Source: Notospermus geniculatus (Eukaryota > Nemertea > Pilidiophora > Heteronemertea > Lineidae). Taken from it: DNA of 64,000 nt. The position numbers were made by a program, and so were the translations under genes. The notes under the pieces were generated by a model. It was not told the DNA's origin. It saw only the letters and a list, made by a program, of their open reading frames with translations, and did not search any database. This document shows positions 22,201-37,200 of this stretch, piece by piece; positions within the stretch are counted from its first letter, which is position 1, and each line of letters starts with the position of its first letter. The DNA lies in contig NMRB01000702.1 of the NCBI GenBank assembly GCA_002633025.1, positions 217,509 to 281,508 of the forward strand, read 5' to 3'.

Positions 22201-25200
22201 GTCGCATGTTGCTCTTAACTTGGCAGGTGACTAAATGTTTGTCAATTTCAATATTGTCTGTCTATTATGAAATCTGAAATGATTTATTTCTTCTACATGT
22301 ATTCTCTCCTGGTGTCATCTTATAGTTCGTTGAGGCTCACCTTCTGAGCGCCGTGCCCCCGGTTTGCTGTGGAAGGCGGGGTGGAAGGTCACACTTGACA
22401 TATTGTACCGTTAGAGTGAAAATACTTATGTGGCTTTTTCAAAACATCATGACAAACCTGAGATATTTCACTGGCTTCTTCCTTAGTGATGGATTCTTCT
22501 TGATTTGGCTGATGATGTTCCTTTGTCATCCGCAAAATCCTAAAAGAAACAGATAAAACCCCCTTTTTATCGTATCTAGACTGCACTCCCGTTCAGGTGA
22601 TCAAGTGCCCATTATTGCATCACCAGAACCCGGTGAACTACACTCTCCACTACAGTGCTGCTTGGGCAAGATTTTGCTGGAGAATGGGCCATTTTGGGGT
22701 TGCCTTGCTTGAGCATCTGAAAGAGGCTCACTGTTCGAGAGATGCTTTTCACCAACCACGGCCAATCACACCTTGAATCGTCATGAATAATAGGTGGCGT
22801 GTGTACTGTAAGTTCAAACCCATGAATATTCTCGCGTGGTCTACTTCACCGTGGATAACCCCATTATATGCAGGTGAACATCTAGTAGCAACAATTACCA
22901 CCACATGTGTCAGGGCAAATTTTTGAATAACAGTCATGTGTTGAGAAATTCACAAGCAGTCTAATAACAACATGTACAATAAAAAGCACCCACCAACAGG
23001 ACACTAACCAACATCAACAGCAATTCAGTTAAAGAAAAATCTGTTGTCACATTCTGTCAGTAAAATCGACTACACGTGTTGCACCCTATTCAACTTATTC
23101 TTTACGCTATTGTAAAAAAATTCTTTTGTCATGACAATCATGAGAGAGAGAGGTACCGGTACATGTACATGTCAGTTATGAGCAATCTGGGTCAAGTCAT
23201 TCCCAAGTTGCAGGACTTCAATGATTTTTGGGTTATGCCACCTGGCGGCCACAATGGATGTCCGATGGAGCCAAAACTTCACATGCGCCTAAAGGTGATC
23301 TAGAGGGAGCCACATAGCAGATTTGCGCGCTCTGGGTCAAGTCGTTCCTGAGTTATAGCACATTTGATGATTTTCAGGTTTTGCCACCTGGTGGCCATAT
23401 TTGAAGTTTAATCAGGCCGAAATTTGACGTGCTTGTAAAGGTCATCTAGAGCTAGGTAAATATCAAGTTTGAGCACTCTAGGTGAAGCTGTTCCCAAGTT
23501 ATAGCACTTGGATGATTTTCAGGTTACGGCACCTGGTGGCCATATTGGATGTCCGATAGGGCCGAAACTCAGTATTTTTGAAGGTACCCCTCTAATACAT
23601 GTTTATGCAAGATATGAAGATGCTCGGTGAAATAATGAAGAACTGTAGCAAGTTCGTTTACTTTTGTAGAACTTTGCCCTCTGTGACATTGAAAAGAAGT
23701 TCAAATCAAAAACCCGTTATATATGTTATGTATCCTAATTAAATACACCTATGATAAAAATTTGGAGATGATCCAGTCGTTAGTTTAGGAGTTATTGCAC
23801 TTTTTGTGTTTTTGGTTTTGGCCACCTGGAGGCCAAGCCAAGAATCGAATTGGACCAAAACTTGGTGTCATAGGTCATCTGACCTAGGGGTATATAGGCC
23901 TATGTACCAAGTTTCAGATCAATAGCTCCAGCAGTTACAAAACGTGCCCCGCCAACAGAAGACGGACCACAACAACGACGACGGACGCTGCACCATGACA
24001 AAAGCTCACAGGTGATCTAAAAGGTGGAGGCAGTGTAGACCTATCGTGTTTGACATATGCTATTCTGAGTGTCAGCTCAGCCGCCTCAAAATGTGAGCCA
24101 ATCGCTGCAGGGAACAAGTGGCCTTGACTCGAATAATTAGGACGAGTCACTCAAACGATTCCGAGAACAGATCATTCACTGAGCTACTTAACTATATCTG
24201 ATAGTATGCAGTGTGGTTCTACGGCATATGCATTAGAACGTGACTTGAATGTGCGATTATCTGATCTGTAAAATCCATTACAGACGATGCAATTATTAAA
24301 GAGAAATGCAGTACAGAAAATTGTGAGTTTTAAGTTCGTCCGATATGACCGCTTATTGGCGACGGTTATATGGGAGAGGTTTACTGTACTCTATTAGATT
24401 AGAACAACTGTTTACGTTATGACCTCATGAAAGCATCATTGCGTTACTGTGGCACTTCCTGCAATGACAGTGACGTGGCTCGATTGTCAGTGTGACATCA
24501 AAATTAGTTATTTTGGGGTGGATTAGGAGAAAGGCAAAAAGCACCAATTTCTGTTGCATATTACCAGTACACTTCGAGGGCTTCGTGATGACAGCATCGA
24601 CAAACCCTATCGGTACGAAAACCTCGTCGTGGAGGAATTCATGCAAATGGGGAACCCGCATGACTGCAGATGGCGCAGTCAGTACAAGACCCGAATGACG
24701 TACTGACGTCACTTTTTTTGGTGTTGACGTCACGTCGTCAAAGCATGTGTACATTTTTCTACACAATTTTCCGTGGAAATTTCCCCCAAAAGACGTTGTC
24801 AGTATTGGCATCCTGTGGCATTTCTGACGAAACAAAGCAGTGATATATGGAGAACTTTGAACATGAAATAGGGCAGTGTAATTTAATCAAAATTGAACCA
24901 AGGAGAGTGGTTTATTTTGGGGCAAGAAGTAAATGGAAATACTGTTAGACTAGAGGCCTGACGGCCTGGATAGCTACGCTGGGCTAGTTCCTTTTAGAAT
25001 CTGTCACAACTCCCGAAATGCCTGTCGTCAGACCTGTGGGCCAGCCACCAGTCAAATTGCTTCTGCCACAGCGATCGTCAACTACGGCCCAAAATTACGC
25101 GATAGCTTAGTACAGTGGTCTTTAAGTAGGTCAGTAGGTCGTGAAAGTGGGTCAGATAGAATCTAGTCATGATAAGCTTTAGATTGACACCAAACACGAC

Positions 25201-28200
25201 TACCTTAACTCTAGTAGTCTTTAAGTAGGTCAGTAGGTCATAAAAGTGGGTCAGATAGAATCTAATCATCATAAGCTTTAGTTTGACACCAAACACGACT
25301 ACCTTAACTCTAGTAGTCTTTAAGTAGGTCAGTAGGTCATAAAACTGGGTCAGATAGAATCTTGTCTTCATAAGCTTCAGTTTGATACCAAACATGACTA
25401 CCTTAACTCTAGTAGTCTTTAAGTAGGTCAGTAGGTCTGTAACGTTAAAGTCATTAGTGGCTCGGAGAGAGCAAGGGTCATTTGTAAAGCTACGCTGGCT
25501 AAAGACCAGCGTAGCTAAAAATAGGACTTCCGGGTCTTACACTGACAGCGCCACGTCGTGGCGTAGTTCTGCGGGTTCCTCATTATGCAAAACACGCTAC
25601 CAGTATTAATACATAGCTTGATTTGCATGGTGTTCAATCAATAAGAGGTGGGATCACATTTGTTTACTGCCGTTGTGTGATCTGTTTATAATGCATTCAC
25701 ATTGGTACAAAACTTTTCATTTTTCATGCATCAGGGTTTGCACATCAATGGCCACTCACAGAACATGAAAAATTCATACCGTAGAGTCGGTTCTATAACA
25801 TCAATGCACTATATGCCGAAGTGCCGCCCCCAATTCATTACTATGTCAGAGCCCGGTTTCCCGCCTGCATTGATTGACCAATGGCACACAGGAGAACGCC
25901 TGGTCAGTTTCTTGCGAATAAGACATGAGTGGTGGGATACCACCAGGCCTATGTTGTCAGTCAAATGCCGCAGTATACAACTTGTTGATTTTAAAATGTT
26001 GTTGATTTCAAAATGCTCGAGATCAATCATTTTCCACTGAATATGGCTCATGATGACACTTTTATTACGCAATCTGTCCAATCCATACCCAAACTAGGCC
26101 TTTCCAACGTGAGTGGAACTCAAAGCAGAATAGGCCTACATTACAGCAAAAACTTGTTGATTTCGCACATCATCAATAGACAACTGACCACTGGACTATT
26201 CCAATACCCAGTTGTGGTTTTCAATAGTCCCACACTGTTAGGTCTTATTATGAGTACAGCCATACAAGCTGTGTTTACACCTGAAGAAATTGCCGGGCCT
26301 GACCCGGCTCTGACCCACCATTTTTGCGTTTACACCTATGAAAATCGGATCCGGGTTAAAAATTGCCGGACTAATTTAGCCCGCTTGCGCTCGGCGGGTC
26401 TGATCCGGGTTATACTTTAGCCCGGCAATTTCATAGGTGTGGACAGAAAAATGCCAGGCTAAAACGTTTACTGAGCCCACCGAAAGGTGTCGGTCTGCTA
26501 AAACTGAATGAGTGGTGTGTCTATAAATAGCATGGCCAGCGTTCAATATCGTAAGACGAATAATAGGTGTGGACAGAAAATTCAATGGATCCGGGTTAAA
26601 TTGGAACCCGGGCCTGGAAAAATTGCTTAGGTGTAAACACAGCTACAGAAATAAGTGGGCGTACATGTAACCACATGACATTATGAATATGAATTGACTG
26701 TTGAGGTGGAGCACTGTGGTCTTAAAATTCCGGATAGAGAGTATATGAATTTTTCATGTTCTGTGAGTGATCCGAGAGGCACTTGCTGGTATTCTAAATA
26801 AACCCAGTCCCAGAGATTGGTGTTACAGTCAGTTGATTCAACATCAGAAACATATTTACATAAGGCTGCATAAAATTAATTCCCTGATTCTCATAAATAT
26901 TTTATACATGTACCGTATATAAATTATAAAACCACCGGGCCGGGTGCCACTTCTGCTGGCATCAAAGTTTTGATGTCTGATGTCTGTATGGTACCTCACC
27001 AGAGGCATTTATCCACAGGAGCATCACACGCGTCTATTTTAACTGTCCTGCGTGTAAGTCCAAGAGAGGGAATGTTGAACGATCAGGCAGGCTTGTCTGG
27101 AATTTGTCCAACACTTCCTTTTGTCCTCCCACAGCGAGACGCAGGAAAGTTAGACGCGTGTGATCATCTTGTGGGTAAATGCCAGAGATCAGGCAGCATA
27201 CAGAAGGTAGAACAATAGTTTTCTAGGCCTTTAACCTGTGTAATTCCGAATTTGTACCTGATTAGGCTAAACACCCTTAATGAATATCACAGGGACTTGA
27301 CGCGTACGGGGTATGATGTTGTCAGCCCCCACAAACAATGCCCCGGCCCGAGAAAAAATTTTAAGAGAGAAAAAAGGATTTTTCTCTATATTTTTTCTCT
27401 GGCAGGGGCATTGTTCGTGGGGGCTGACAACATCATACCCCGTACGCGTCAAGTCCCTGTGATGAATATGGCCCATAGTGTGTCAGCTTTGTTTATCAAT
27501 TCATCATCCTGTCAATTATCTGTCATCTCTTGAATTCAGCAGGACAATTCATGTCATTATCATGCCAACTGAACACACTTCAAATTGTTCCTCAACACCT
27601 GGAGTTTGCTCAGCTAAATAGACATGATAAAGGCTTTCCTGTGGGATTTATACATACCTGTAACCTGTTGGCCTGAAATAACCCTTTAGCACCTGAAGTC
27701 CTGTAGTATTTTTTCATTTGTTCCTTGAAGGGTTTTCACCAGAACTGGCATAATAGACCCTTTTACACATTTTGAAGCATTCCGAAATCTGGTCTCTGGC
27801 CTCAAACCGTGATTTTGGTGTACTTAGATTTATGAAAATTCACTGGTCGACTATTACAAGCCATAATACGCTATTGAGCAGTGACAAGGGAATATACGTA
27901 CCGCCCAATTATGTCTGTTGTCGATACACCATTGGTCCTGTTGAATTCTCTGAAAATGAGAAAAAATCAATATGAACACCATTTTCAGTCTACAGCGGAA
28001 TCTCTCTTAGCGGACACCTCTGCCAGGAGGACACCTCTCCATTAAGGACAACAAAGTTCAGTCCCAAATTGGTCATTTCTATTCATTTTGACCTCTATAA
28101 TCAGGACACCTCTCAATTAAAGGACAGCACCGGTCAGTCATGAAGGTGTCCTTAATAGAGAGGTTCACGGTACTTCAGAGTATTTCGTTTGCCTAATGTT

Positions 28201-31200
28201 TGACATACGTGTGCTCCTCTCATCTTCTCTTTCAACCAATCACATTGTAGTTTACATATGTGCTAAATAACACACGTCGCTCCTCTTAATACAACGTGTG
28301 GATCTTAATTATAACGCGTGAGTCTTTATTATATCGCGTGGCTCCTAATAGACTCTATCACTCCAATAGAGCGCAGCACCTGACAGTAACTGGCTAGGCC
28401 TACAGCGTCACGACGTCCCGCCCCCCATTCTGAACGCGGTGACGTCACTCGAAAAACCTCCACGTGTTTCAGCGATCATGACGTCGTCTCAAGTCAAGAT
28501 GTCATGGAATGAGTACGGGACGTCGTGACGCTGTAGTTACCGTCAGGTGCTGCGCTCTTTTGGACTGATATCGTCTATTCTGATGTGTGGTTCTGTGAAA
28601 TTGTAACCTATTAATCTTGTGGTGTTCAGTGACTTGACCAAGTTTTCTCAGAGATGGTCACATATTCCTTCTTTGGAACGATCGACCCACGAAGTTCAGT
28701 GAGTTTCTTCCTAGTTATGAATTGATTAAAAACTGAAATTTCAACTAAGTACTTCAGAGAATGACAAACAAAGTAATGTTGAAATAGGTGTATGTGAGGT
28801 CCAAAGTGGACAGCAACATAAAACCTGATCAAACATTTCAGTACTTAAACAATGGACACAAGGCCACGAAGTAGAAGCAACAGAATTTCACACAGCCCCC
28901 TTCAAATTGAAGTGCCAAATATGGCCTTGAGGAAATAAATATTTACAGTACAGGTCACAATTGACATCCCTAAATTCGCGTAAGTTACGCGTAAGTCACT
29001 CGTAACTTGCGCAACAACTCACGAGCTATGTTGCGCGTAACTTACGTGTTGAGTTATGCGAATTTCGCTAGCTACGCAGTGATTTACGAGGCGAGTTATG
29101 CAATTTTGGCGAGTTACGCGGTGAGTTACGCGAAACCAAAGCCATGAGTTACGCGTACGTTACGTGTAACTTACGCGAAGCCATAGGGATGTCAATTGTG
29201 ACCTGTACTGTAATACAGTTGTCATCCCACAAGGTCAAACAGCGAACAGTAGTTGAATTTGACGAAGTAGCAACATAAAATAGCAACATAAAATGGATAT
29301 ACTGTAAAGCAGGAAAATTTCGCGTGCAGGAAATTTTCGCGAATTTCGCGAGAGTGTATGAGTCGCGAAAATTTCCTGTCGCGAATATGAGTACACGCAA
29401 GTGATAAATACGGTCCCGTGAAAAAAAAATGAAAAAAATGGAAGAGACTCGCGAAAATATCCTGCCGTGAATATGTCTATAATTCTTGATTCGCGAAAAT
29501 TTCCAGCCGCGAAATTATCTTGCTTTACAGTAGGCCATGAAATTCTGCTGTATTCATGGTTTCCACGACGTAACTCCGACAATGCCCGCCATTGCTGACG
29601 TCGTCATGATGACGCAAAGCTGGGGGGCAAAATGCATTGCTGATGACGCAAATATAATGCAAGGCCGGGGGGCAAAACGCGCAACGTCACAGAAAGATGT
29701 TATGTCGCGGAAACGATGAATTGGTGGTAGAAACAGTATTAAGTCATCAGCAGTTCAAACTAAAGTACCGAAAGAGTTCTTTCTGAAATAATGGGTCATA
29801 TGAATAAAGACTAGCAAATGCTTTTACTTGGATTTATGCAGTACAAATGCACTACTGTATGCTGTACAAACTTGAAGTAAAAGCATTTGCAAGCTTTTAT
29901 TCATATCACCCAATGTTGGTTTTACTGAAGTAGGCCTTTAAGAGGTCCAAAAGCAGAAAGCACATGTGTCGGCCTTTGATTTGACGGGGTGAGTGGGGGT
30001 CAGCAGCTGGTATAAAGCAGGTTGCAGGATAATGGTTAGGGTCAGTGTCAGTGTCCAATGTTGAAGTCAAATGTATTGCAAATACTATTGCTTGCAGGTC
30101 AACCTCCAACCTGCATTTTATACCACCCGAGAGTCACCGACTTTTCGGTGTTTTGCAGGACACAAGTTTTAAAATATTATTTTGGGAGTGCAAGTACCCA
30201 CTAAGGGCATTATAGCTACTCATCAAACAATATTGGGCGATATTAACGATATGTAGGAGGAAACCAGAGCCCCAGAGAAAACCTATGATGTCGAGGAGAG
30301 ATCGCCCTCTCTACCACATAAAGCCACTTGCACGACCGGGGAGCGAACCCGCGACCTCAGTGGTAGGTGTCAGGCGCCGATGTTTCCACTGCGCCACCCC
30401 AACACAAGTTTGAAGGCATACAAACCTGTATCGACCAGATCTCTTCTGAGTTTCATATGCATCACCTCCTGTGATATTTGAATGACTGATGTCATCTGAA
30501 AATAGAATGTGCAACCAATTGAATCAAATGGACGACCAATATGGTTTCATGTTGGCGGTGTAATGGCTGGCCTGCAATGCAAGGTGAACAAGATGACATC
30601 CTGGTAAATTGGTTCCCGACTTGTTTTATGTACATTGCGCTTTTCCCTATTGGAATAATATTGTTTGGCCATGTTGTATTGTTTTGTCATCTAAACATAA
30701 TGAATGAATTTTTATTTGCCTGAAACTTCATATGATGATAGATTAGAAGGTGTTACACCTTTTTTGTGGACATTTCTCAGCCTGAATATCATTAACTCTT
30801 TGAGGCCCAAGGCCGAGATAACACGGTATCAGTTAGGTGCCCGACACCACCACTTTCTTTTGCTCATACATGTAACTCAGTTATTATTGGTCCAATAGAG
30901 CTGAAATAAGTGCAAATGAAAGAGAATTAAATTCTAGACAAGTTGAGTGCCTTTTCATGTGCCTTTGCCGTAAATATAGTTGGGTAGGGGTTAGAGAGAG
31001 GGGGCTGGGGGCATTAGCCCCCTCTCTTAACCATGAATTTAGAGACATTTTTTTTCAAAAATCGAGCTACCAGTAAAATACTTTCGAATTGGCTGTGTCG
31101 CTGGGACTGACGTTGTTGGAAAGGGCTTTTGCCATACTATAGGCCTACATGTCTTGGCACTCCACACCACCGAAAAACAGTTGAGGAAATAAGTTATACG

Positions 31201-34200
31201 TCAGTGTGCTTAAAACTGGCCCTGTCGAATGGCAGTGCTCGCCTGTCCGAAACGCGGCTGAGCGTGAACGTCTCGTCACAGGGGCTTCATTGAGGACCTA
31301 AATAACGAGCATGGTCTTGTCTATGTACGGTTATAACATTGCTTCGAAAGTCATTACAGTTAACTGCAAAATTACTAGACCCATGTCAGACCCCTGGAAA
31401 AAGACAGTTTTTTCTAACAGCCGGGCGTCAAAGAGTTAAGAAAGGCACAATCTGAGATTTATGACAACACATACCCTTCACTAATTCGGCACTTTAGGGT
31501 CCACAGGCCTACATTTCAACTAAATTGTCTCTTCTCCTATTGTGTTGCGAGCTTTTCATAATCTTCTATTATTATATGACATGTCACATTGCCTTCAAGA
31601 ATGTACATGCCAGGTACCAGGTAAAATGTATATCAAGATAACGTGAATAAACAACCCCATGTATAATGGATATTGGGTGTGTTGAGTGCCTCAGGCTCTG
31701 AATATTCTAGCGGTCGCTTATGGTTGTGCTCACTGCTGTGTGTATACATGTAGATCGGAAAATCCGAGCGGATGTCCATTCAACAGGTCGGAAAAAAACA
31801 GCCAACCAGGATATCTTCTTCCCAGTAGTGTCTGTTAAGGGGGCCCATTTCCACTTAGGGAATTCTGCTGCAATTCTGCTACGCCATGTTCGATGTTAAT
31901 CATGTTCGGCAACGCAGGGTCGCCATTTTCATTTGCTGACGCAGGCGAAATCATCATGGTTGTAAACAACTGGGCGATCGTCAATATGTATTGAGTAGCT
32001 GGTATTTCAGCCACCTGACTATAATGAATGGATCGCTGAACCACACTTCTCCGTAAATGGCAATCGGACATTGTGTAGCACGGCCAATCACGACCCCGAA
32101 ATTTAATGAGTTCTGACGACTTGGCAAAGTAATCTCTTAGGTCACAAACACGCCAAGCTTTGACATCCCCCACTCCGTTGATAAAGCACTACATGTAATT
32201 GGGAAACTTATAGCCACTGGCAAGTTCAGGTTTTACGTCGCGTATACGTCCTTCTATAAATCGTCTCGTGAAGGATACCTCCAAGTAGGCACCCACCATG
32301 GATTACTGACGAATACGTACGGCAATTAACCCCATGCATGCATTATGCATTTATCATCATTCTTGTATGCATCCCACCATTCTTGTGGCGGATACCTAAT
32401 AGGCGTACATTGTGTTTTTCAAAATGACCACTGACATATAAAACGAATCAATTCTTCAAGGTCTATTGATGATTCCCATGACGATACATCAACAAACGCC
32501 AAAGGCTGAGCAGGACTAGAATGTACTCGATAAAATACTGTAACTGTAACTGTAATTCCCACTGCGTGCTACCTTCTTACCACATGGCTTCAACATAACA
32601 ATGGCAGGTGCAAAATGAAATGAACATGAATTATGTACTTCCCAGATATTTTAAAAGGGGCAAGTAATAATAACGGGTTTCCAGGGTTATATCTAGGCCA
32701 TTTTAGAGAGGCACTTTGCCGTGCCGCTAAAAGGAGGTGCCGCTGTGCCCTTTTTTAACCCCCTAGGGTGCCATGCCCTAATTTTTTTCAGGTTTTAGTA
32801 CCCTCCAGACCCTCTGTCATGGTCCCTTTTGGTCATATCACTTTAGAAACTGGCTTGAATTGGCTGTTGACTGGAGTAATAGTACTCATGTTCCTCACTT
32901 GGATGGGGTATTTTAGTCCCTTGGAAAGGCACTAAAAAGTACAAGGCACCACGGCTTCATCCAGTGCAACAGACTGGAAAGCTAAGGGATGTTCTATTCC
33001 ATATGACCCAGATTCAAACGAGGGACCTGCTTGCTTAGCGGATGTGATAACCACTTGGCTCCTCAACCTCGTCAGTGCATTGTAAGTAGGGTATTGATAC
33101 CAGCAAAATGATAATTTTTCAATGTGTCACGGCAAGACACGCTTTTCCATGAAGAGGCGGGTTTGATTTTTTTTGTAATGCTCAAGTCCATGAGAAATGG
33201 GAAATTGACACTATGATAAAAACACGATCTTCATTCGACAACCTCTTTTAATGTCCTAGAACTCAACTCAAGTTTCCAAACACGGTCGGTGTGTTTTTTT
33301 AGAAACGGCTTGAAAATGCTTAACTGTACATTACGAGTTCTCTGGGAATGCTGGATAAGATGCATGTATGATAATACAATATTTTTAACGCGTTTGCATA
33401 TGAGGTTGATAAGGCCACACAAAAATAATACTGTGGTTCCGGTAACACATCTTAATTTTTTAGGTGGGGTAGGAGGGTAGGGATTATTATTTTATTTTGG
33501 AAAATTATTTTGAGGTCTTTAGCAGGGTAGGGCACACTCAACATTTATTTTATTTTCGTGGATATTAAAACTCAACAACAGCTGCTTGGTTTTGAATTTC
33601 CTGGAGGAAAATAAGATTGGTACTGAAAATGATATAACGAAGTAAAAGTTAAATTCAAAACAGAAAAGTTAAATTTTCTTGATAACTGTGACCTTTGGGT
33701 GAAACTGGCTTGGCTGGTGGCTGAGATACGGTACATGGGATGGCAGCTTTTCACCACAATAGTGTAACCTCATGAAAAATTTCACTTTGGTCAGCTGATA
33801 CCGTACATGTAGTTTTCGATTAGGCAGGGCTTGACATAAGGTTTCAGTGGGTACTAAGGTGATTAAAATGACTAGAAAATAATTTGTTAAAATAATGTTA
33901 TTCAGACTGCATCTTAGACAGTTGGGGTCNNNNNNNNNNNNNNNNNNNNNNNNNNNNNNNNNNNNNNNNNNNNNNNNNNNNNNNNNNNNNNNNNNNNGAT
34001 GGACATTATAAAAATGTTGCCCGAAATGTCGGGTGACATACCGAATGTCCCCCCGCTGGGATGATATGTCTCCCGAGGCTTTGCGAGGGAGACATATCAT
34101 CCCAAAGGGGGGACATGAGGTATGTCACCCGACATTGAGGGCAACATTTTTTATCTCGTACCGAAAGTCTAGTTGATTGAAAACGACTTTCTTTTATGAA

Positions 34201-37200
34201 AATATCAAATAATGCCAACATTAGGACAAGAAATGACGTGACGTAATGCATACACAGTGCATTCACTGGCGTACTCCAGGGAAATGACGCGATGCAACGT
34301 CACATGCTGAGTGTTGAATTCCACTGGACTGAGTGTGTTCAATGCCCGGTTCAATGCAGACCCAACTGGCCCCGGCCAAGAGTTTGGGACGTTTTGAGTT
34401 GACCATTTTGCATCAAGGCTACTGCTTACTTCCAAAAAATGAGAATGTGAGTGGTATTTTTCAGTTTGAAGAGACTGCATTTGTTCTATGGCCGTTCGAA
34501 CTTGCGAACCGAGCGAGTAAAAAACCGGCGGCCATTACGTATAGCCATGGTAGCGGGCAACATATCGCGATATGACCGCCCGCGGGGGGACATGTCGAAA
34601 TGACACAAGGTCACATGACGTAAATGAGCCAATCACATTCACGGAATTTTACTTGAGGTACGAGATATACCGTTTTTACACCAGCATAGCAATCACCATT
34701 GCGACAGACATGAATTGCTTATTACACCAGTTTATAATGTGAGACATGAGTTATATTGCATTTCTTGTTGTGACATATATTGCTATCACCTGCAACAACA
34801 GTGAGGCTGATATTGCAATTCCGGCAGCACTGAGAAGTTAATAGAGAGCTTCTCTGCAAGCGTCCGGTTAGGCCTAAACTCCCTACGCAGTTGTGTACCG
34901 CGCCCCCTTCGGTTTACTCGCTCTCCACAACTGCTTAATTTCGTAAAATTCGCCGCGTTCGGTCAACAGATGGCGCTGAGAGAGTCGACCAATGAGAGCA
35001 CCGAGCAACCGGTAACCAAGCTGGCCTGAGACACTTTTTCATTGGCCGAGCGATTCGTAGCCATGGTAGCACAAGAACATCCGTTGCCAACGGGCTAAAC
35101 AGTTCTGAAAGCAGCGTGCTGATAGGCTGTAAAACTCACGCCAGGCCCAGACGCCATCTGTTGACCAACCGCGGCGACTTACACGAAGTAAAGCAGTTGT
35201 GGAGAGCGAGTAAACCGAAGGGGGCGCGGTACACAACTGCGTAGGGAGTTTAGGTTAGGCCATACACTACGTTTATCTATTGTTTGGGTGCACTCACACA
35301 ATAGATAAACGTCGTCGTAGAGCCTAACCGGGCGTTTGCAGAAGCTTACTATTGTCATTGATTTGTCCTATAGGGGAATGGTACGACTGCCGCATACTAC
35401 CAGGTGCTATTCCTTCAGGTGGATACACTCCTACTACCCCTGATCGCCACATGTAATTGCAAATGGCTGACTTACACGTTGATATGAATATCGACCTGCA
35501 GGTGAATATTGAGGAAATTCTTTAGTTAGGTTCAACCACCTGCAGGTGGTCGAACGACGCCATGGAATAATTACAGAAAACAAATTCAAGTCTCAAGGGA
35601 GACACCGATAAATTGACAACAATATGGATCAACTATATTGATTCAGAGAGCCACACTTTGAAAGCCGTGGTTTGAACTTCCTGAGGAAGCCACGTCAGGG
35701 ACAATCCTTAACAGCATACACAAAATTGGCCTGGTGGTCGAGCGGGCTAACACGCTTGATTTTCAATCCTAACAGGGTCAGTGCGTGGGTTCGATCCACG
35801 GCCAGGACATGTATGTGAAAAGCTGAGAACATAGAATAGTCTGTCGGATGAGACTCAAAGCCGTGGTCCCTTGTACCCGAGTGCCTATGCCAGGGCAAGT
35901 AAAATAAAAGACCCCACACAGGGTAGGACAGTAGCCTGTCGTGGACTCCACCCCGTCGTATAAGCTTACGATCCAAAAGGGTTATGAAGCTTCAAATTAT
36001 CTATCTATCTATTAAAATTTGCTGAATTTTTGCACCTCACTGCCAAAAATAAGAAAAGAGGTGCTTAAATTGTATTTTTCGTTTTTTCACAAATGCCCCA
36101 CGATGTGGAGTGGAAATGCTGCGAATATTATGCTCCCTTTTGGGTCAAATGCATTCAGAGTATTCTCCTGCTATTTGTGAAATGACAATCGCCTGTGGGT
36201 AACACTATACAAATTCTATCCGTTTATTCTACCGGTAACTTAGAGTAAAGCTCTCAACACTAAAGACTAAGCACACTGTGTGTACAGGCATGTCATACTA
36301 TCATTGTTCAAAATTTGTGGGAAGGTACAATTCTATAACTTATATGCACGTACCCAGAACTATCACACTTTTCAAAAGCCACATTGCATTGAATTCAAAA
36401 AGTGCTTTCGTTCGCCGACATTAGTGTAGTGTAAAATGTTGGTATATTAGAGGTCTGCCTGCACTTTTTTTCGTTGTGTGCTGAAAATTACAGCTTGATT
36501 ACTTAAGTACGTATAAGGCATGTCAGGCAACTATTTTGGGGACATTCACCCGGCTATGAAACCTCTACCTGCACCCTCCTAACACTTTGAAAATAATGTA
36601 AAATTGAATATAGATGGGCTTTAAAATTTCACCGGTAAATTGCTGATCTAAAAACCCCCAAATATAACCCAGTTTACTTCAGATATTGAGGCCAGAATCT
36701 TTGACGCGTTGCGTTGCGCAGCAACCACCAGGAATTTTGCCAATGTGCATGAGCTAATTGCCAAGACAAAACCTGTTGCCAGATTGGGGGCCAAATAACC
36801 GTTGGCGATTTGGCAGGTGGGTAGCACAATCCAAGTTTGCGTTCCTATACAGATGATGATAAAGAGGCCCGAATAATGTAACTTACCACCATGTGCAACA
36901 AAATCACATCCAATTTCATCAAGGAATGAGACATCATAGAAATATGGAGATGCTTCTACGAGCTGAAACATAATGAGGGAACAACATTTATACGTCGTGA
37001 GTTGTGGAATTTGCTTGCTTTAAAATAATTTCTGTTGGTATTTTTTGGGGGGGGGGGCTGGGGGAATGGTGTAAAATGCTGGAAAGTTGGGCAGTGAATT
37101 AAAAGACTTAACATACTTTTCACAGAATGTTTCTTCACTTTTCCATATATTGCAATTAATTTAGGAGTTTTCAACTTGAAATGGTTTCAAAGAGCCGTAC

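Noticed and set aside
24425-24835. 136-codon minus-strand frame
   Set aside because: Most of it lies in a dispersed repeat shared with 21566-21910, on the strand opposite any recognisable coding signal.
25078-25395. 105-codon minus-strand frame with repeated FYLTHFYDLLTYLKTT
   Set aside because: It is the translation of a 99-bp tandem DNA repeat; a period divisible by three keeps any stop-free frame open.
35720-35800. Functional tRNA gene with long variable arm
   Set aside because: A and B boxes are present, but it is continuous with a ~200-base body and an ATCT tail, so it is a SINE.
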